From positions 1,240,001 to 1,304,000 of the forward strand of contig JAFKAC010000002.1 of the NCBI GenBank assembly GCA_025766275.1: a stretch of 64,000 bases of DNA, written 5' to 3'. The notes under the pieces were generated by a model. It was not told the DNA's origin, made no database searches, and saw only the letters and a list, made by a program, of their open reading frames with translations. A program made the translations under genes and the position numbers. Origin of the DNA: Lactarius indigo (lineage: Eukaryota > Basidiomycota > Agaricomycetes > Russulales > Russulaceae). Positions 21,846-35,330 of this stretch are shown here, piece by piece (the first letter of the stretch is position 1; each line of letters starts with the position of its first letter).

Positions 21846-24800
21846 TTACAGACGCGCCTCACATATCTCACAGATTGTTGCCATGGGGAGATTCTCGAAG
21901 GTACACATGGAACACGGCTTAGCCAAATCCATCGGAGCGGGGGACGACGTCGCCGTACGCTCGCTCATCGTGTCATCAGGCAGGGACTCGGACGTCCAGC
22001 CGCGGGCCAGCAACGTCCCACTGAAACCGCCGCCATCAGTCTCGCGCCGCTGATGGGGCGCTTCCGTGTCCGTATCGAGCAAGTCTTCGTTCTCTTGCTC
22101 CTCGCGCAAGTCGAGGACGTCGTTGGCTAGGATCCCTAGAGTCGCCACGCTCGCGCTGCTATCCGTCAACTCGTGACCCTGATAAAACAGTCGCTGGCAG
22201 ATAGTCGGGATGCTCAAATCTTCTTGCAACTACGAATGCGGGGAATGGGTTGAGAAAAGGGCGCAATAATTGCGTAAAGTGTATGACATACCAGAAGTTT
22301 GATGTCTTTGACGGACATCTGTTTCGAGATGCCTATCCGTCGCACTCTCCGTTTCACGGTACGAATCCGTTTTGATTGTCGTTGAGGTTCGGCGTTCCGA
22401 GATCGGTACGTGAGAATGCTCGTCTGGCGGCTGTCTACCATGATTGGACCAGGATTCTTCGTATAAGTTTCTGGTGTGGGGTCGGGGTCCTCGCTTCCCA
22501 AAACACGGACCGTAACTTCTGTCAACTCGTAGTCCGTTTTGCTGAAAAAGGGTTTCAATGACATGTAAGCGATCGGCGGGAGTCCACCCACCGCTTGATT
22601 CGACACTCCTCGCAAAGGGGAGGGTCATGTATGAACTTGGAACCCAATACCCCGCCATCTGCGATGGGCCGGTTTTCTACCGTGATAAGTGGCGTAGCAT
22701 TGTAACTTATGCGCACGAATAAGTCTAGATTTTCAAAACTGGTGCGCTATTACTCACAGCGCCTCTAGTGCATCCCAATCTGGGAGGCGGATCAGGCAGA
22801 CTGAACGATCCAAATCACCGGCATTAAGATCGAGTGCCAATAGTCCGTGATCGCACAAGTACGAGGAGTTATCCAGACCAGTCGGACGAGGATGGTGTCC
22901 GGGTCGGAGAATCCAAAGCTTCCATTCCCGCACGAAACTAGCGGGAACGAGAGCACACACAACATTCTCAAGAAGCGCCGTATTTCCATTCAGTGCGTTT
23001 TCTTGCATGTGTTTGAGTCTCGCCTGTCTGTGCGTCAGCCGTCGACATTGACAAAACCGATTTCGGACAACCTTTTCCTCTTCCGCCTTTTTGCGAAGCC
23101 CCCTTTTGTCCTCACGGGAGTTCTCCGCAAGGGCGTCGCACACTGGACACAAACCAACATCTTCAGATAACGTAGACCAGGAGGGAAAGAGCGTCTTGAG
23201 CAGCGCGAAAGCCTGTGAATTATGAGAAAGCCTTGCTCTGGGGACATATCAGTTGACGGACCTTCTGCGAAATGCGCATCCGCGCGCTCATGTTGGGCGC
23301 TAAGCCGCCATGTTCGCACATGACATGACCTTGAAAAGCCTCAGAGTCTGGAGCAGGGTCGCTTTGAGCCGGCACGTGCATCTTTGGTCTTGGCTGCCTC
23401 CAGTCTAGATACGTCGGGGGATTTGGAAATTCAGACTGGCACTACTGCTTCTTCGAAGAACGATACATACCCTTTACCCAGAGCCTAGAGATCCAATAAC
23501 CAGGGGCATCAGCTTCATTAGAAACAGCATCGAATTCGGCGACGTGTCTTGGGTGTTCATATTGGTATAATTTCGCTGGACAGCTATTAATATCGGTTCG
23601 GGAGTCACCCAAATGAACCCACCAAGAAAAATGCTCTCTACACATTCACGGCAGACGTCTCCGGGCCCCAGCTTTGGAAAGAACGAAGAGCCAGAAGCCA
23701 GTATGAGAGATTCGTACGTAGCCTACAGTGGGTCTGAGCGTCAATAAGGGGCACGACTCAAAGGAGAGGACAAACCCGGTCGATTCGTTTCATATTTCCG
23801 GTCTTCCCTGGATCGAGCTTGGAATGTGAGCACAATATTTCCTCTACAGAGATGTCCCCCGCTATGGGAGTAGCCGGTCCCTGTTCGGGCTTCTTGCAAT
23901 GGTCGCGTGTTAAGCCATTCTTATTGGTGTGACTACTGCTCGAAGGTTCGGGCTGGTCAACAAGGTTCTCATTGTCCATCGGATCGGTTGCACGCTTTTC
24001 AAAGGGCCAGGAAAGAAATGTAGACAAAGCCTGCTGACTGACCACAACCGATGCCTGCGATGGCGTGAAAGAGATGAAGGGACATGGCGTAAACCTTTGA
24101 CCTACCTGGTCCCAAGACGACAGATGCCAAGACCGATAGATCCCCTGCATCTTCGAACGAAGCTCAAGGAATTCGCTTTTGAGTTCCTCTCGTCTGAATC
24201 GTTCTGTCAGCGTCTTCTCAAGACGGAACTGTTGTTCCTGACCTTGAGGTGAAGGTAGCGCATGCGTCTGCGTGGTTCTGGTTCATCTTGAGTACGACAT
24301 CGAGGGCGCGCTGCGGAGGTCGTTGAACCCTCCCTGGATCCACCGGATGGGCCTCGCGACGCATATATACAAGCATATATGCGTCTCTTGAGGTCATTCG
24401 TCTAGATATCAACTCGTGAGATATTGGACAACACTAGAACTCGAGAGGCGGACCCAGATGGGGATGGGGATTGTATCCTGAGGCACCTGTGAGCAAGATC
24501 TAATAATAGTCCACATAGACAGGGGCATACTCCGCTATCTCATCGTCGGTGCTATCCTCGACTCGTCGGCGCTTCTTGGAAGGCTTAGGTTTTCTGGCGA
24601 TTATCTATCAGCTATAGGCGGTCGCGGTGGCGAGGCAGACGCACACTTTGCCTTTATCGCTTGTCGGGTTTGCTGATCCTGGGGGTTTCATCTTCGAAAC
24701 TATTTCGTCATTGAAAGTGAACCAAGACTTGTGCCTATTGGGATCTCAGTGTGTGGCCTGATTGGCTCGGTCGAGAAACCTACATCACATCAAACACCAT

Positions 24801-26478
24801 GGCTTCGTAGTGACCATGGTACGCACTGGAGCCCTTATGAACCAAGACACCTTTGAGCTCATAAGTGTTTTCCTCATTAGACGTCTTCTGATTACCAAGA
24901 AATCTGTTCATATCAAGCACAACAGGAAAGGATACGTTGTGCTTCCTCTTCTTCCGCTCGAACGTCGTGAGATCAAAGACAAAGCGAAGTAACGAGATAT
25001 GTAGGACAGGAGGGAGCCGTCTGAGAACGAGTTGCCGGGTGGCGTCTTCCAATGACTGACATTTTGAACAGTGGTATCTGGTGAACGGCTGAGAAACGTC
25101 ATTCAATGGTTTGATAGAATACATTACTTGTTGTCGTCGGATAGTGTCTCGGGCTGAAGAAGTACATCGATACGGCTTTCAAGAGTAGCGTTGTCCTGTC
25201 ATATGGTCTCGCCCAACTCACTTTAGTGTCTTTACAAGTGGACCTACCTCGAGATTAACCTCTATTTCGAGAAAGTCTGAGTCATTCTCAGAACGGGTTC
25301 CGCACCGCATGCAGGTTGTCGCGTACGTTTGTGTTCCCTCGAACTATAATTAAACCGTGAGAATGGGCTACCGCATCCATATCAAATCCTCAATAATCAC
25401 TTGGTTCGAGACGAGATTTTTCAGCGCAGGATCTGGCTGCTTTTTGAACTCGTCGTCCAAGTGAGTGACAAATAGCTTGGAAAACCTGTGGCTATTTTGA
25501 GCAGCCGATCTATGGTGCAACCAGGATTGCTCACTCCTGGGCGTCCTGCTGCTCATTCGCTCGAAGATGCAAACTGCTGACAAGTTTTTCAGGATTGAAA
25601 ACACTCAGGCGACTTTCCTGCAGCGCAGCGAATGTTGTCTGAAGCTGAAAAATGGGCGAGTCCTTCCAAAAGTATCAGTTATCGCGATAGGAGCGATGGC
25701 GAAAGTGCATACATCGAGGGTACGGTCCTTATCATGGGCCGGCAGACACTGATACACGCCATTGCGGAAACAAATGTCTTGGAACCATACCTAGGCCGAG
25801 TGAGCATCGCATACGAGTCACGAAGTAAATGAATCACTTGAATATATGCATTTGCATAACAAGTGGCACCGAGGTTCTAGATCTGGTGTCGAACTCTAAG
25901 ACCAGTATGTAGAGATGGGACGAACTCACCCTGAGACCAACCGGCAGGCCAGATCTTCTCGTCCGGAGATCAGGGTCTGGACCAAGATCGGATGCAGATA
26001 AGTAGGCTTTCAATCCGGCCTCTGGCGACCGTTCGCATTAGGGTGTGGTGCAACGACGAGGCAGAAACAGCCAACCTGCGTCCTCCCATCGATCCTGAGC
26101 AAGGTAATTCAGGCAGTTCGGATTTTTTGAGCAATTCTTTTTATTGCATGTCGGTGTTCCATCATCCGAGATGACGATGATATCCTGAACTTGCTCTTCT
26201 CCTGAAGCGTCGGTCTCCACGAAGTCGACGGAGTTTGCAGAGCACTTCTGATATTTGTTGGCACAGAACGAGTGACGAGATCTGCGGGAGAAGCCACACG
26301 TAGCTAGGAGATGTTCCTCAGTGATTCTCGACGCGTCTGTGACACTGGTGCCAACCCATCCCCATGGAGAGTCCCAGTCGTCGCCCAGATCTGAGGTAAG
26401 CTTGTGCCTCTTGAGTCTCTCCCCGGCTGCAAGACCCTCGTTCTGCTGAGTTTGGCGTCTCTTGCGCTTCGTATACAT
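21846..26478 (-). CDS. USP48: USP48-type ubiquitin carboxyl-terminal hydrolase
   Basis: A many-exon minus-strand gene. The USP catalytic domain has the Cys box NLGATCYANAYIQ (Cys codon 25,859-25,861) and the His box SSAYHGHYEAMVFDV (His codon 24,810-24,812), followed after an intron by KSWFTFNDEIVSKM. Between them come NEQQDAQE and FSKLFVTHLDDEFKKQ. Downstream are DUSP-like segments (YWISRLWVKGM at about 23,470; ALVPASFVREW to SYLCDHGLLALDLN at about 22,810-22,970). A ubiquitin-like segment (QRLFYQGHELTDSSASVATL) and a C-terminal RanBP2-type zinc finger CSMCTF..ICEIC end it. USP48 removes ubiquitin from nuclear substrates in animals; substrates here are unknown. The start may be 26,478 (MYTKRKRRQ) or slightly upstream. 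I did not fix every intron. Confidence 0.85.
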
Positions 26479-26656
26479 AGCGTCCACACGAATTGACAAC
26501 CCGGGTAGAGATTAGCGCAGAAAGTATGCGACGGATGTGTTCGGTGTTACTGCAAGACGTGCTGACGCGCAACATTACACGCTCAAACATGTCGGGCCGA
26601 AGCCGGGCCGTTGTTCGATGGTCACCTCGAGGCAGGGCTTCCAGTGACAAGTTATC
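26479..26656. promoter_or_regulatory. Divergent promoter between USP48 and GAA1
   Basis: About 180 bp separate the two divergent starts, so the core promoters are shared or abutting. No specific motif is assigned. Confidence 0.5.
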
Positions 26657-29113
26657 ATGTCGAGTTCAGGAATCCCACCAATTGGCCTGGTGGATCGTAT
26701 CAGGCAACGTATAAGGCAACTACGTCCATCGGGTGATATCGCTGCGCGAATACGGAAGCGGAAAAAGGTTGCTGCTGTAGTCGGGCAATACTTGGACGTG
26801 CTCAGGTGCGCAATCCTCAGCCTCTCACTTCTTCGTTGTCTCATCGAGTAGGTTGGGACTTCTGGCGACGGGGTGCATTTGGCTACTGGCCCTGCCGCTA
26901 TCTCACCTTCACACAGGCACTTACATTGACGAGAACGCACTCCAACCGAGTCAGGTGCCATTTGCCTCTGTTCCCCTCATGAATGTCGGCTATATTCGTT
27001 TGTAGGTTAATACCTACTGGAATTGGGGGGACGTCCATCGCGCGGATAATTTTCTTCAAGATGTCACCTCTCTTCTGGATCGTAACCTCTCAAGTGCAGA
27101 GTAAGTCTGTTCCATCTCATGAATCTGGCAATCGTTCACGCAACTCCAAAGGCGCGCGGCGTTCTTCGCGATAGAATTCGCAAAATCTGGGATACCGTCT
27201 TCTACGCAAAGATATTCTATTCCGACCGCGCGAGGGGTCGGTCTGATCCATCGGACGTGCATATTGGGTTTGACTGGTATTCTAGGTCCTAAATGGTACA
27301 AATGCCTATGCCATTTTCTCGGCTCCTAGAACATCTGGCACCGAAGCAGTGGTGATTAGTGCCTCGTGGAAAAGCCTGACTGGCGGGTACAACTTGAGGG
27401 GCGTGTCTACTGTTCTATCTTTAGCCGCATTCATGAAACGTCAGTATCGTAACTGTCCTCTTTGATTTACATACACTTATAAACCAAGACCACAGATTAC
27501 TCTCACTGGTCGAAAGATGTCATTTTCGTCATCAGCGACAACCATCTTGATGGTATGCATGCATGGTTAAGCGCGTATCATACGCCTTCGAACCCTAGTA
27601 TGCAGTTTGACTTTTTGAATATAACCTTCTTCATGACCAAACAGACCAGGACGTCGAACCTTTATCTATCACATCTGGCGTAATATGGACGGCTTTGAAC
27701 ATCGATTACCCAGGTCATTCATTCTCCCATCTGGGTGTTTTTCGAGGTACGGTCGGATTATTTCATTGCCCTATTTGTGGAATGCTACAACCCCAAGTAG
27801 AAGGGCTCAACGGACGTCTGCCAAACCAAGACCTCATTAATTCATTTAGAGTCATTTCTCAACACACAGGCGGTGTTCCCGTCTTGCTTTACGATCATTA
27901 CGAACCATTCGAATTCCCAGGACGCGAACAAATACGCAGTTTTTTCCCATCTTGGCTCCCTGACTGGATTCGGGAGCACGGGGACGTCATAGAGTACGGT
28001 TACAGGGCCAAGAATATACTGAGACATTTTACATATCAAGCAAAGGGCAGAGCAAGTGGGGCACACGGGCTTTTCCACCAGTGAGTATCGTCATGACCAG
28101 CTGTATACTCGCCCTTGTCTGAAAAGCTTGACTTAGATATCGTATCGATGCGATCACCCTTTTTGCAGTTCCATCTAATGGACCTCATGGATTCCACGCC
28201 CTCGGACGGTGCGTACCAGTATCACTTGGGTTCCCGTCTTCTGATTGTACAACTCTCTTTAGAACCGTCGAATCTACACTGCGTACGATGAACAACTTAC
28301 TTGAGCGACTCCATGCGTCGTTCTTCTTCTACATAATGACTACACCTTCGTCCTTCCTCAAAATTGGCAGTTACCTTCCTAGTGTGGTGCTCGTTGCCGC
28401 TTCTCTGATGTTCGGTGGTCTCGGGGAATGGGTGAACGCGGGCTGGGTAGAAGTGCAAGACGAACATGGGCCCTCTGAAAAGGACAAAGTTGCCAATACC
28501 ACACCGAACAGCCCCCAAAAGAAGTGGATGGCTCGACGGCGGGACCTCCTTGACGCCTTTATGGTGGTGGTTGCCTCACATTTAGTTGGATTGACCATTT
28601 TTGTGGTTATCTGTGGGGAGTGGCTCGACACCAGCCGACTGGTGTGTCCTTTGGCGTTTAATCATTTTGATTGCTGAAGCTCAATGGCTCTAGGCATATA
28701 TCATTACGCCTGTATGCTGTGTGACTCTTGTGCTCTCCCGATTTGCCCTCCGGCCGCCACCGGCGTCTGCCAATGCTGCGCCCCTCCCCGTTCTTCTGAA
28801 GGCCATCAACATGTGCCTTGCGAGCACGCTCATCTCCGTCACATCAGTCCTCAATTTCTCCCTCGCCGCTCTACTAGCAATCACCCTTGGCGTGCCCCTA
28901 TCCTTCGCCGCTCCGTCGCGTTCTCTTCCCATGTGCGTTACGAAATGCGCCGTTTGTGCGGGACTTGCATTTGGGTGGCTTGGGTTATCCGGGGAAGTCT
29001 CACAGGCAATATGGGACTGGCAGGTATTAGGTGTTTGGTTTGCCCCCTTGGTTTGCCTCATCTATGTCCCCTTTATACTTCAAGCTGGCTTTGTCTCTGG
29101 TCTTGCACCATAA
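26657..29113 (+). CDS. GAA1: GPI transamidase subunit GAA1
   Basis: A multi-exon plus-strand gene. The N-terminus has a basic stretch (RIRQRIRQLRP, RIRKRKKV) before a hydrophobic segment. The lumenal part carries GTYIDENALQPSQVNTYWNW, ISASWKSLTGGYNLRG-type sequence, YSHWSKDVIFVISDNHLDGM and the block GLNGRLPNQDLINSFRVIS. The C-terminal part has several membrane segments (about 28,360-28,430, 28,560-28,620, 28,700-29,110). GAA1 is the membrane subunit of the ER complex that swaps a C-terminal peptide for a GPI anchor, and is required for wall and surface protein anchoring. The stop at 29,113 follows ILQAGFVSGLAP. It converges on TAF7 with a 212 bp gap. Confidence 0.9.
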
Positions 29114-29325
29114 CCTCCGCATGCCCATCGCTCGGACTGTGTTCGTAGGTCGAGCGAGTCGCCACAGTGGAGCAATAGTAGGTTCGAATAGATATTTTCA
29201 CCTACATGATGCAATTAGGAGAATAAGTACGCAAATATATAGAATGCAATGAGGTCATGGTGGTAAAGGTTGCCGAGTCAAAACACAAAAACGATACAGT
29301 ACAGCGAACACCGAATGCAAAACCA

Positions 29326-30979
29326 CTACTCCACGTCCATCTCGTCTTCGGGCCCAAACAGGTCCCCATCCGGCGGTGGAAGTTGAGCACCATCGACACC
29401 ATTGAGTACGACCGCCGGAATCTCGATGCCCAAGGGAGGGGGGGCGGAGTCCTCCCCGTCGACCGCGTCTTCTTCTCCAGGTTCGGCGGTGTCATCACCT
29501 TCTGCATCATCTGCAGCCTCGCCCTCATCCGGCTCCGGCTCACCCGCCTTGCGCAGCCTAGCCATCTCGATTATCTCGTCCTTCTGACCCATCTTTACCT
29601 CGAGATCCGCGCGAAGCTTCTTGAGTGCATCCTCGAAACGTTTACGAATCAGAGGGTTGCCCGTGCTTGCGACCTCCGCCTCCTTTTTACGAACAGCGAA
29701 CTCGAGGTCTGCAATTTCCTCGTTCAGGAGTTGGCGCGCCTGTTGTGTCTCGTCATCCTCATCCTCGTCTTCTTCATCCTCATCTTCACTCTCGTCTTCA
29801 TCGTCTTCGTCCTCTTCATCACCTTCAAGCTCTCGATCGAGCTCTGCCGCGAGTTCTTCATCAATATCACCGTCTGCGCCCTCCCCGTCTTCACTACTAC
29901 CATCGCCGTCTCCCCCACCACCAGGCGTCCCAGCATCGCCGTGCTCGGAATGAGCACCTGGCGTCTGGGGCTCTAGTGGGTCGTCTGGTTCGATGAACTC
30001 GGAGTCCGACAAGTCCGGGTTTACGTTGTCCAAGACCTCTGTGGAGAGAGTATTGGGACAAAACTAAGTAGCTTGGCGAGAGCTTACCATATTTAACATC
30101 ATCCGCCATGGCATCTTGCTCGAGCAGCCTCTCAACCTCTTGCTCAACACTTTCAATTGTTCTTCTGTTCACCCGTCTCCTGAAGCGTCGCTTCCTAACG
30201 TGGTGGAGCGGTGGAGTGATGCCGTGAGGCCAAATGAAGTCGTCGATATTGATACTTTTATGATTATTGACGACCTCCTCACTGGTTATGCGTTGCTCAA
30301 CAAGAAGCATCTAAGTGGTCATGAAGCGGGTCATCATAAGTTGACTAGAGAGAGACGAACCTGACAGATGTCCGCAACCTTGAACATGCGCTTGTTGTCG
30401 ATCGTCTTCTGCGCTTCGATGATACAGGGAAGATCGACAAGTTTCGCTGAATACATGTTGTCCCCGATATGGAAGAGAGCCCTGCGTGAATCTACTCTAA
30501 GATATTAGCTATCAGCTAGAGGACACCTACTCAGGGGACGTACCTTTGAACTTGAACCAAACATCAGGCGAAACTTCACGAGCGGCCACCATCTCGCGTA
30601 ACTTTCCGCAATCCTCTCCAGCCGGCAAGCGCAATATAAATTGTTCTTCGAAGGACAACTCCTCTTCGTCAGAGTCGAGCTCGCGATCGTAAGGGCCAAG
30701 GAAGGACATGCCCGGAGCGAGGGCAGCAGCTTTTTCGCTCAGCTTGAGCTTGAGTTTCGGCGCAGCCTTTCCCTTTGCTGATGAACGCATGGGTCGCACA
30801 GGGGTCACGTCCCCGCTGTCAGAATACGAGGGAGAGCTCTGCCTTCGAGCGCGTAGTGTTGCCGCCCTCTGTGGACGGCCGGTGGCAGCCTGCGCAGTGT
30901 GGGAACCGGCTAACTTCGAAGGGCCCGCAGAATCCTGTACGTGGTCGAGATCATCGACAACAATGAGGTCGTCTTCCAT
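29326..30979 (-). CDS. TAF7: TFIID subunit TAF7
   Basis: Minus-strand gene starting MEDDLIVVDDLDHVQ. The TAFII55 N-terminal domain is recognised by LSFEEQFILRLP, SPDVWFKFK, then after an intron DSRRALFHIGDNMYSAKLVD and LPCIIEAQKTIDNKRMFKV. Next come ITPPLHHVRKRRFRRRVNRR and a very acidic Glu/Asp tract. A coiled-coil helix rich in Glu, Lys and Arg (about 29,560-29,750) and an acidic tail ending GPEDEMDVE follow. TAF7 is a TFIID component that regulates TAF1 and promoter release. The acidic middle region is encoded by near-repetitive TCATCCTCGTC-type DNA and could vary in length. Confidence 0.92.
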
Positions 30980-31812
30980 CGTTCTCGGGTCGGAGGTTAA
31001 CTTGGATAGTGACCGTACACCAGAGAGTTAAAAGTTCTGACTAAGAATACATCACGTGGGGGGTCAACAGATCCGCAGATTCGATCTACTCGTCTCTTCT
31101 CAAGTTCGGGTCAAGACTCGGACCTGTCTTACTTGCAGTAGTTACTGCCATGAGAACTTGAGCGCCCATTGGATGGGGGGAATACGGCGGAACACAACGA
31201 TAGTATGATTACGCTGGGTCTCTTACGCTACATCTGTTCAGACTCGTTCACTGGCAAACAAAAGGCCCTCAGGCTAGTTTAGTCTCTCAGCCATCTCTGC
31301 GAATCCCGGAATGCTCAAATTCAGTTCAATTTCAGCTTCACAATTCAGAGAAAGCTGCTGATTGGCCGAGGAAGGTTTCTATGTCACAAGTGATATGATA
31401 GACAAAGCTCAAAGTGCGAATCTGTGAGCGTTCTCCACTGTACTACATGATCACTAGGAATTCTACGGCTTGCAGCAGGGAGCCCAAAAGCAATTGGCAT
31501 AGACCAGGGAATTTGAGTAGAGGATCGTGAAGCACGTAAGGCCTCGGAGGTGAGCAAATGGCTGGATACCCGTGCCGGTGCAGGGGCGGACTGATGTGCC
31601 GCGCCACTTTCGTCCCAAGCCTACAGAGTACACTGGCACTCTCTAACCTGAATTGACCACCTACTACTGTACCAAAAAGCCTCAGGGACAGGGACCAGGG
31701 GTCGTGTATCAGGCCTATATCAGGGACGAATTGGTGTTGCGTACCTGACTGAAAATGGGAGAACGCTCAGCGGTGCAAAAAACACTGAGCAATCGACAGT
31801 ATAGCATATGTA
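30980..31812. other. Intergenic region upstream of TAF7
   Basis: No gene is recognised. It should hold the TAF7 promoter and the 3' end of the minus-strand unknown gene to its right. Confidence 0.45.
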
Positions 31813-32200
31813 CTATGACGCCCATAGCAGGACACTGAATAGGTGCGAAACGAGCACCCCATGTTCCAGTTCTGCCAGCATTGCCTTGCGGACGGCAGCC
31901 AGATGCCCCCGTTGTCTCTCGCCCGCGAACTTCATGTGCAGCATGTTTCGCGAGTCCGTGACATCGATTTCCAGGTATGCCTCAGAGAGGAGAAAAGGGA
32001 GACCCTTAAGCAGACCAATATTATTTTACAGACGCTATTGTAATGGGGTTCTGCTGTAGCCCAGTGTGCACGAAGATGGAACTCGGGAAAAGAAGTTCGT
32101 CTACTTCAACGCCATGTCGCATATCTCGCTCTCAGCGATCATCCTCTCGATGGGCTGCACGAGCGGCATCTCCGCTTCTTCGGCGGACTTTCACGCCGTG
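31813..32200 (-). CDS. Unrecognised minus-strand gene (C-terminal exons only)
   Basis: Two segments read as protein and join in phase. The upstream one has AEEAEMPLVQPIERMIAESE followed by ICDMALK and a GTAGAC donor. The downstream one follows a CTCTGAG acceptor and contains EIDVTDSRNMLHMKFAGERQ, then RGHLAAVRKAMLAELEHGVL, to a TAG at 31,813. Amphipathic, Glu/Arg/Leu-rich composition suggests helices. I could not follow the gene further upstream with confidence (a possible MYPWWRWIVGYVFRL start lies near 32,510) and do not recognise the family. It may be a small intact gene or a remnant. Confidence 0.4.
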
Positions 32201-32528
32201 TTGGTTATATCTGGCAGTTGTCCCCGTACCGACGAAGGTAGGCTATGGGCACCTCTTTGACGACGACTACCAGGATCCGGAGTGCGTTAACCTCACCCCA
32301 AATTTTGTCTCCACCCAAACAATGATCTACAACACGCTCTGTAATAACTTACGAGCAGGCGCCCCTTTAAATTGTTCGTAGTTACAGTGACACAATTGAA
32401 CGAGGGCCCTCCTGATTGCAGTGATGGAGATGGTGAAGTGCGCTGTGTCCAAAAGATGATTTACCTTGTCAGTCTAAATACATAACCCACAATCCATCTC
32501 CACCAGGGATACATACAGTAAGTAGCAA

Positions 32529-34337
32529 TCATGCCAAAGTCACCATTACAACCCAACATGACAACTTCCTATCAATGCCCATATGTTTCTTACTCTCAAT
32601 CGTGCGTAGAAGAGTGCGGGATACCCTGGCCTGTCTTAATGTGGATGACATCTCCTGGGGAGTGGCTAGATCCTGAAGTGTTGGATTGGATAGCAACTGG
32701 ACCAAGAAAAGCACCAACCTCGGGTCAGAGTTGATACTAGCGGAATCGCCTTTACCGTGTTCTAGGTCTCTCGCATTGGAAGTAGTTGTAGTTTCGAGCT
32801 TGAAAACTTCTACAGGTGCTCGTAATTGTGGCTCGCCTCTAGAGAAGATGGATGTTATTCCATTATTACGAGCCCGAGAGGAGACCGTAAGGCGTGAGGT
32901 ATCGCCATCTCCGGATGATCCTGATACATGGTCACGGAAATAGATGCGATTGTTGAGGCTCACTAAGAGAGTGTTGGAGTACCTGAGTTGTTCGTCAGCA
33001 TTTTTGGTTCGCAGGTAGTGTGTAATGTGGCACTCACAGTTTTCCTATAATTCCCGCACTTTTGTTCACATTAGCCTGAGTGAAGCCAGAGGCGCGGAAA
33101 AACAACACACGTGAATGTGTAATATATCTCATTCTGTGGATATCGCGATTGGGTCAGAAGACGTGTCGTGGAGCTCTCGGTCTCACTTACGGGAAAGGCG
33201 ACATAAAGCACGAAGGACGCGATAGCCACGCTAGCTCAGCAGGAAGTTAGATCCACGTCCGTTCAGGGGTTTTTGAGGGATAGGTACCAGTGAGCATATT
33301 CGTTTCAATAGTAACCCGTACCACGCGAACCAAAACGAAACGAGAGAATAGACCTTCGGTGGCACGTGTTCGTCTCAGCTGGAAAAAGGAGAAGTCAGTC
33401 GAAAGGGAAACCTAATGGGGTAGTCCCGTACTAGCAGCGTCATTGCCGTCGCAATCAGGATGTCCGCTACGGCGCTCGGTATCGACCATAACTGGCGCAG
33501 CATTGTGTGAGGTGGTACTGTCACCTATAACGACACGGGTTGCGTACGTATAGAGCTGCCTTGGAAACCGCATACTTTCCCACTATGACTGACTGATGTC
33601 CTTGTAAAATAAGCCGTCTCAGTGTATTTGTATAGTACTTACTGCGAAACCCCCCCATGCTGACCCGATTGCTGAAGCCACCGATGTCTAAGAAATTGTC
33701 AAGCACCTGACAAACGGGGGGAGATTCAGGTACACATACGACAGTGATGACCCCGCAAAGGGACACATTTTTGGTCAGCGTCCAGATACGATAACAGAAG
33801 TACATCTGAACAAGGAGCGAAATGACTGTGCTCGTGAGAGGAATATCTATGGGGGCATAGTGCGAATTTTTGAGGCGCTCGAAATCCCCGAATCCGCCGA
33901 CAAACCAAAAGTAGACATCGGCCCCAGTCAGCGCTGTTTGGGTGGTCTCCAGCGCGAAGACGAAATAGACTGAGCAAGGTGTGCATTCAGGGAGTTTCGG
34001 AGTACGGTTGAAGACGCACCCAGAGATTTTGTCAATAGTCTGTCATTTGGGAAATTGTAGCTATATACGTCTGCACGCGGATGAGTGGGTGGGTTGAACT
34101 TTCGAGGGACGGGTGTCATACAAGTCTGGACGCTGAGAACGCCATACAACGCCCAATTGACTAGAGGTCCAAAGAGCTACGCGCACAGTAAAGGATGTCA
34201 GTTGCATAGTCAACACGACGATGTGGGACGCACAAGAGGGGCTGCTCTGCAAGAAGCCTTATTAAGGAAACCACGAGCTAACACGGCCGAACTCACATTT
34301 TGGTGATTTCCTCGGGAGGGAGCGACGATCCGGCCAT
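32529..34337 (-). CDS. DUF6534 multi-pass membrane protein
   Basis: The start at 34,337 gives MAGSSLPPEEITKIAAPLLF, running into FGPLVNWALYGVLSVQ after two small introns. Membrane segments continue with SLVYFVFALETTQTALTGAD, STVISLLVQMYFCYRIWTLT and others. The DUF6534 signature YSNTLLVSLNNRIYFRD lies at about 32,925-32,980, followed by a Ser/Thr-rich cytoplasmic tail to the stop at 32,529. DUF6534 proteins are abundant in mushroom fungi, usually with about seven membrane helices; no function is known. Internal introns between 33,000 and 34,000 were only partly traced. Confidence 0.75.
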
Positions 34338-35330
34338 GTATGTACTATAGGTATCGAGGGAGCTATCCCTACACGTGTTATGTGTGGGGGTAGAGAAGTT
34401 GTTGGACGTCTCGATGAAAGGATTTATAGTCCACCAAAAAGAGTCGTTGCCGTGCGTTCCAACGAGATTGGCAATATCATTGAAATATTCACAGTTTTCT
34501 TGAAACCGTACCACTCATGGCACGGGACAGGGATAGACTACTCCAGAAATGTGCGGCTCCTTCCAGGAACACGACTTAGACACTAGTGGATGGTACAACT
34601 GTGATCTTCATTTAGCCGATTGAATGCACTGGCACTGCATCATGACGCTTGACGCTCAATGTCCTCGGAGTGGTGCCCATGAGGCCATAGGGTACAAATG
34701 AGACATGTGGGATAAGGCGATAACTTGAAAGCACAGCTCCCGTGCCTCCGACGGTTACCCCAAATAAGCCTTGAGAGAGAGGATTTGAGGAACTTGAACG
34801 TCGACACAGGGATCTTCAAAGTCAAAAAGTAAACGAGCCCAAGAGGCGACAGAAACTCAGTTCGTCAAATTACGGATCATGATGGAAAGGCGGAAGTTGA
34901 TAGGACAGGACTACGACAGATTGCTGTTTATTTATTTTTTGCGATCGTAACCGTGTTGTTGGAGGTGTACCCGCCAATTTCAATGGTCGGCGGTGATCAT
35001 TGTCCCCGATCGGTTTTTCGCATTCACAAGGCCTACGTGCCAAGACCACACGCATCGGCACGCTAATCCCTGATAGAAATGATGTGGGGGGCGACAACAT
35101 AGTATAGTAATTATAAATCGAAATACTGACGTTTCATTGACAGGATATTGGACAATAAGTGGTAAAATTGTTATTTCGAGTTGATTCTGGTGTGCATGCA
35201 CCACTCAAATAAATATTTTATCTCCGTAATACCTGCACACGTGATCATACTTGAATCTCCAGCTCCAGCTCCAGCTCACTTCCACGTCCCTAATAATTTC
35301 TGAACCAAGAGTAACAGAAAAGGGTCGGAA
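34338..35330. other. Divergent spacer between the DUF6534 gene and STT4
   Basis: No coding feature is recognised in this roughly 1 kb stretch. A short CAGCTC direct repeat (CAGCTCCAGCTCCAGCTC) lies just before STT4 at about 35,260-35,277. Confidence 0.45.

Noticed and set aside
29402..29953. Long Ser-rich plus-strand frames opposite TAF7
   Set aside because: They are the complement of GAG/GAC-rich codons of the acidic TAF7 region; only the minus strand matches a known family.
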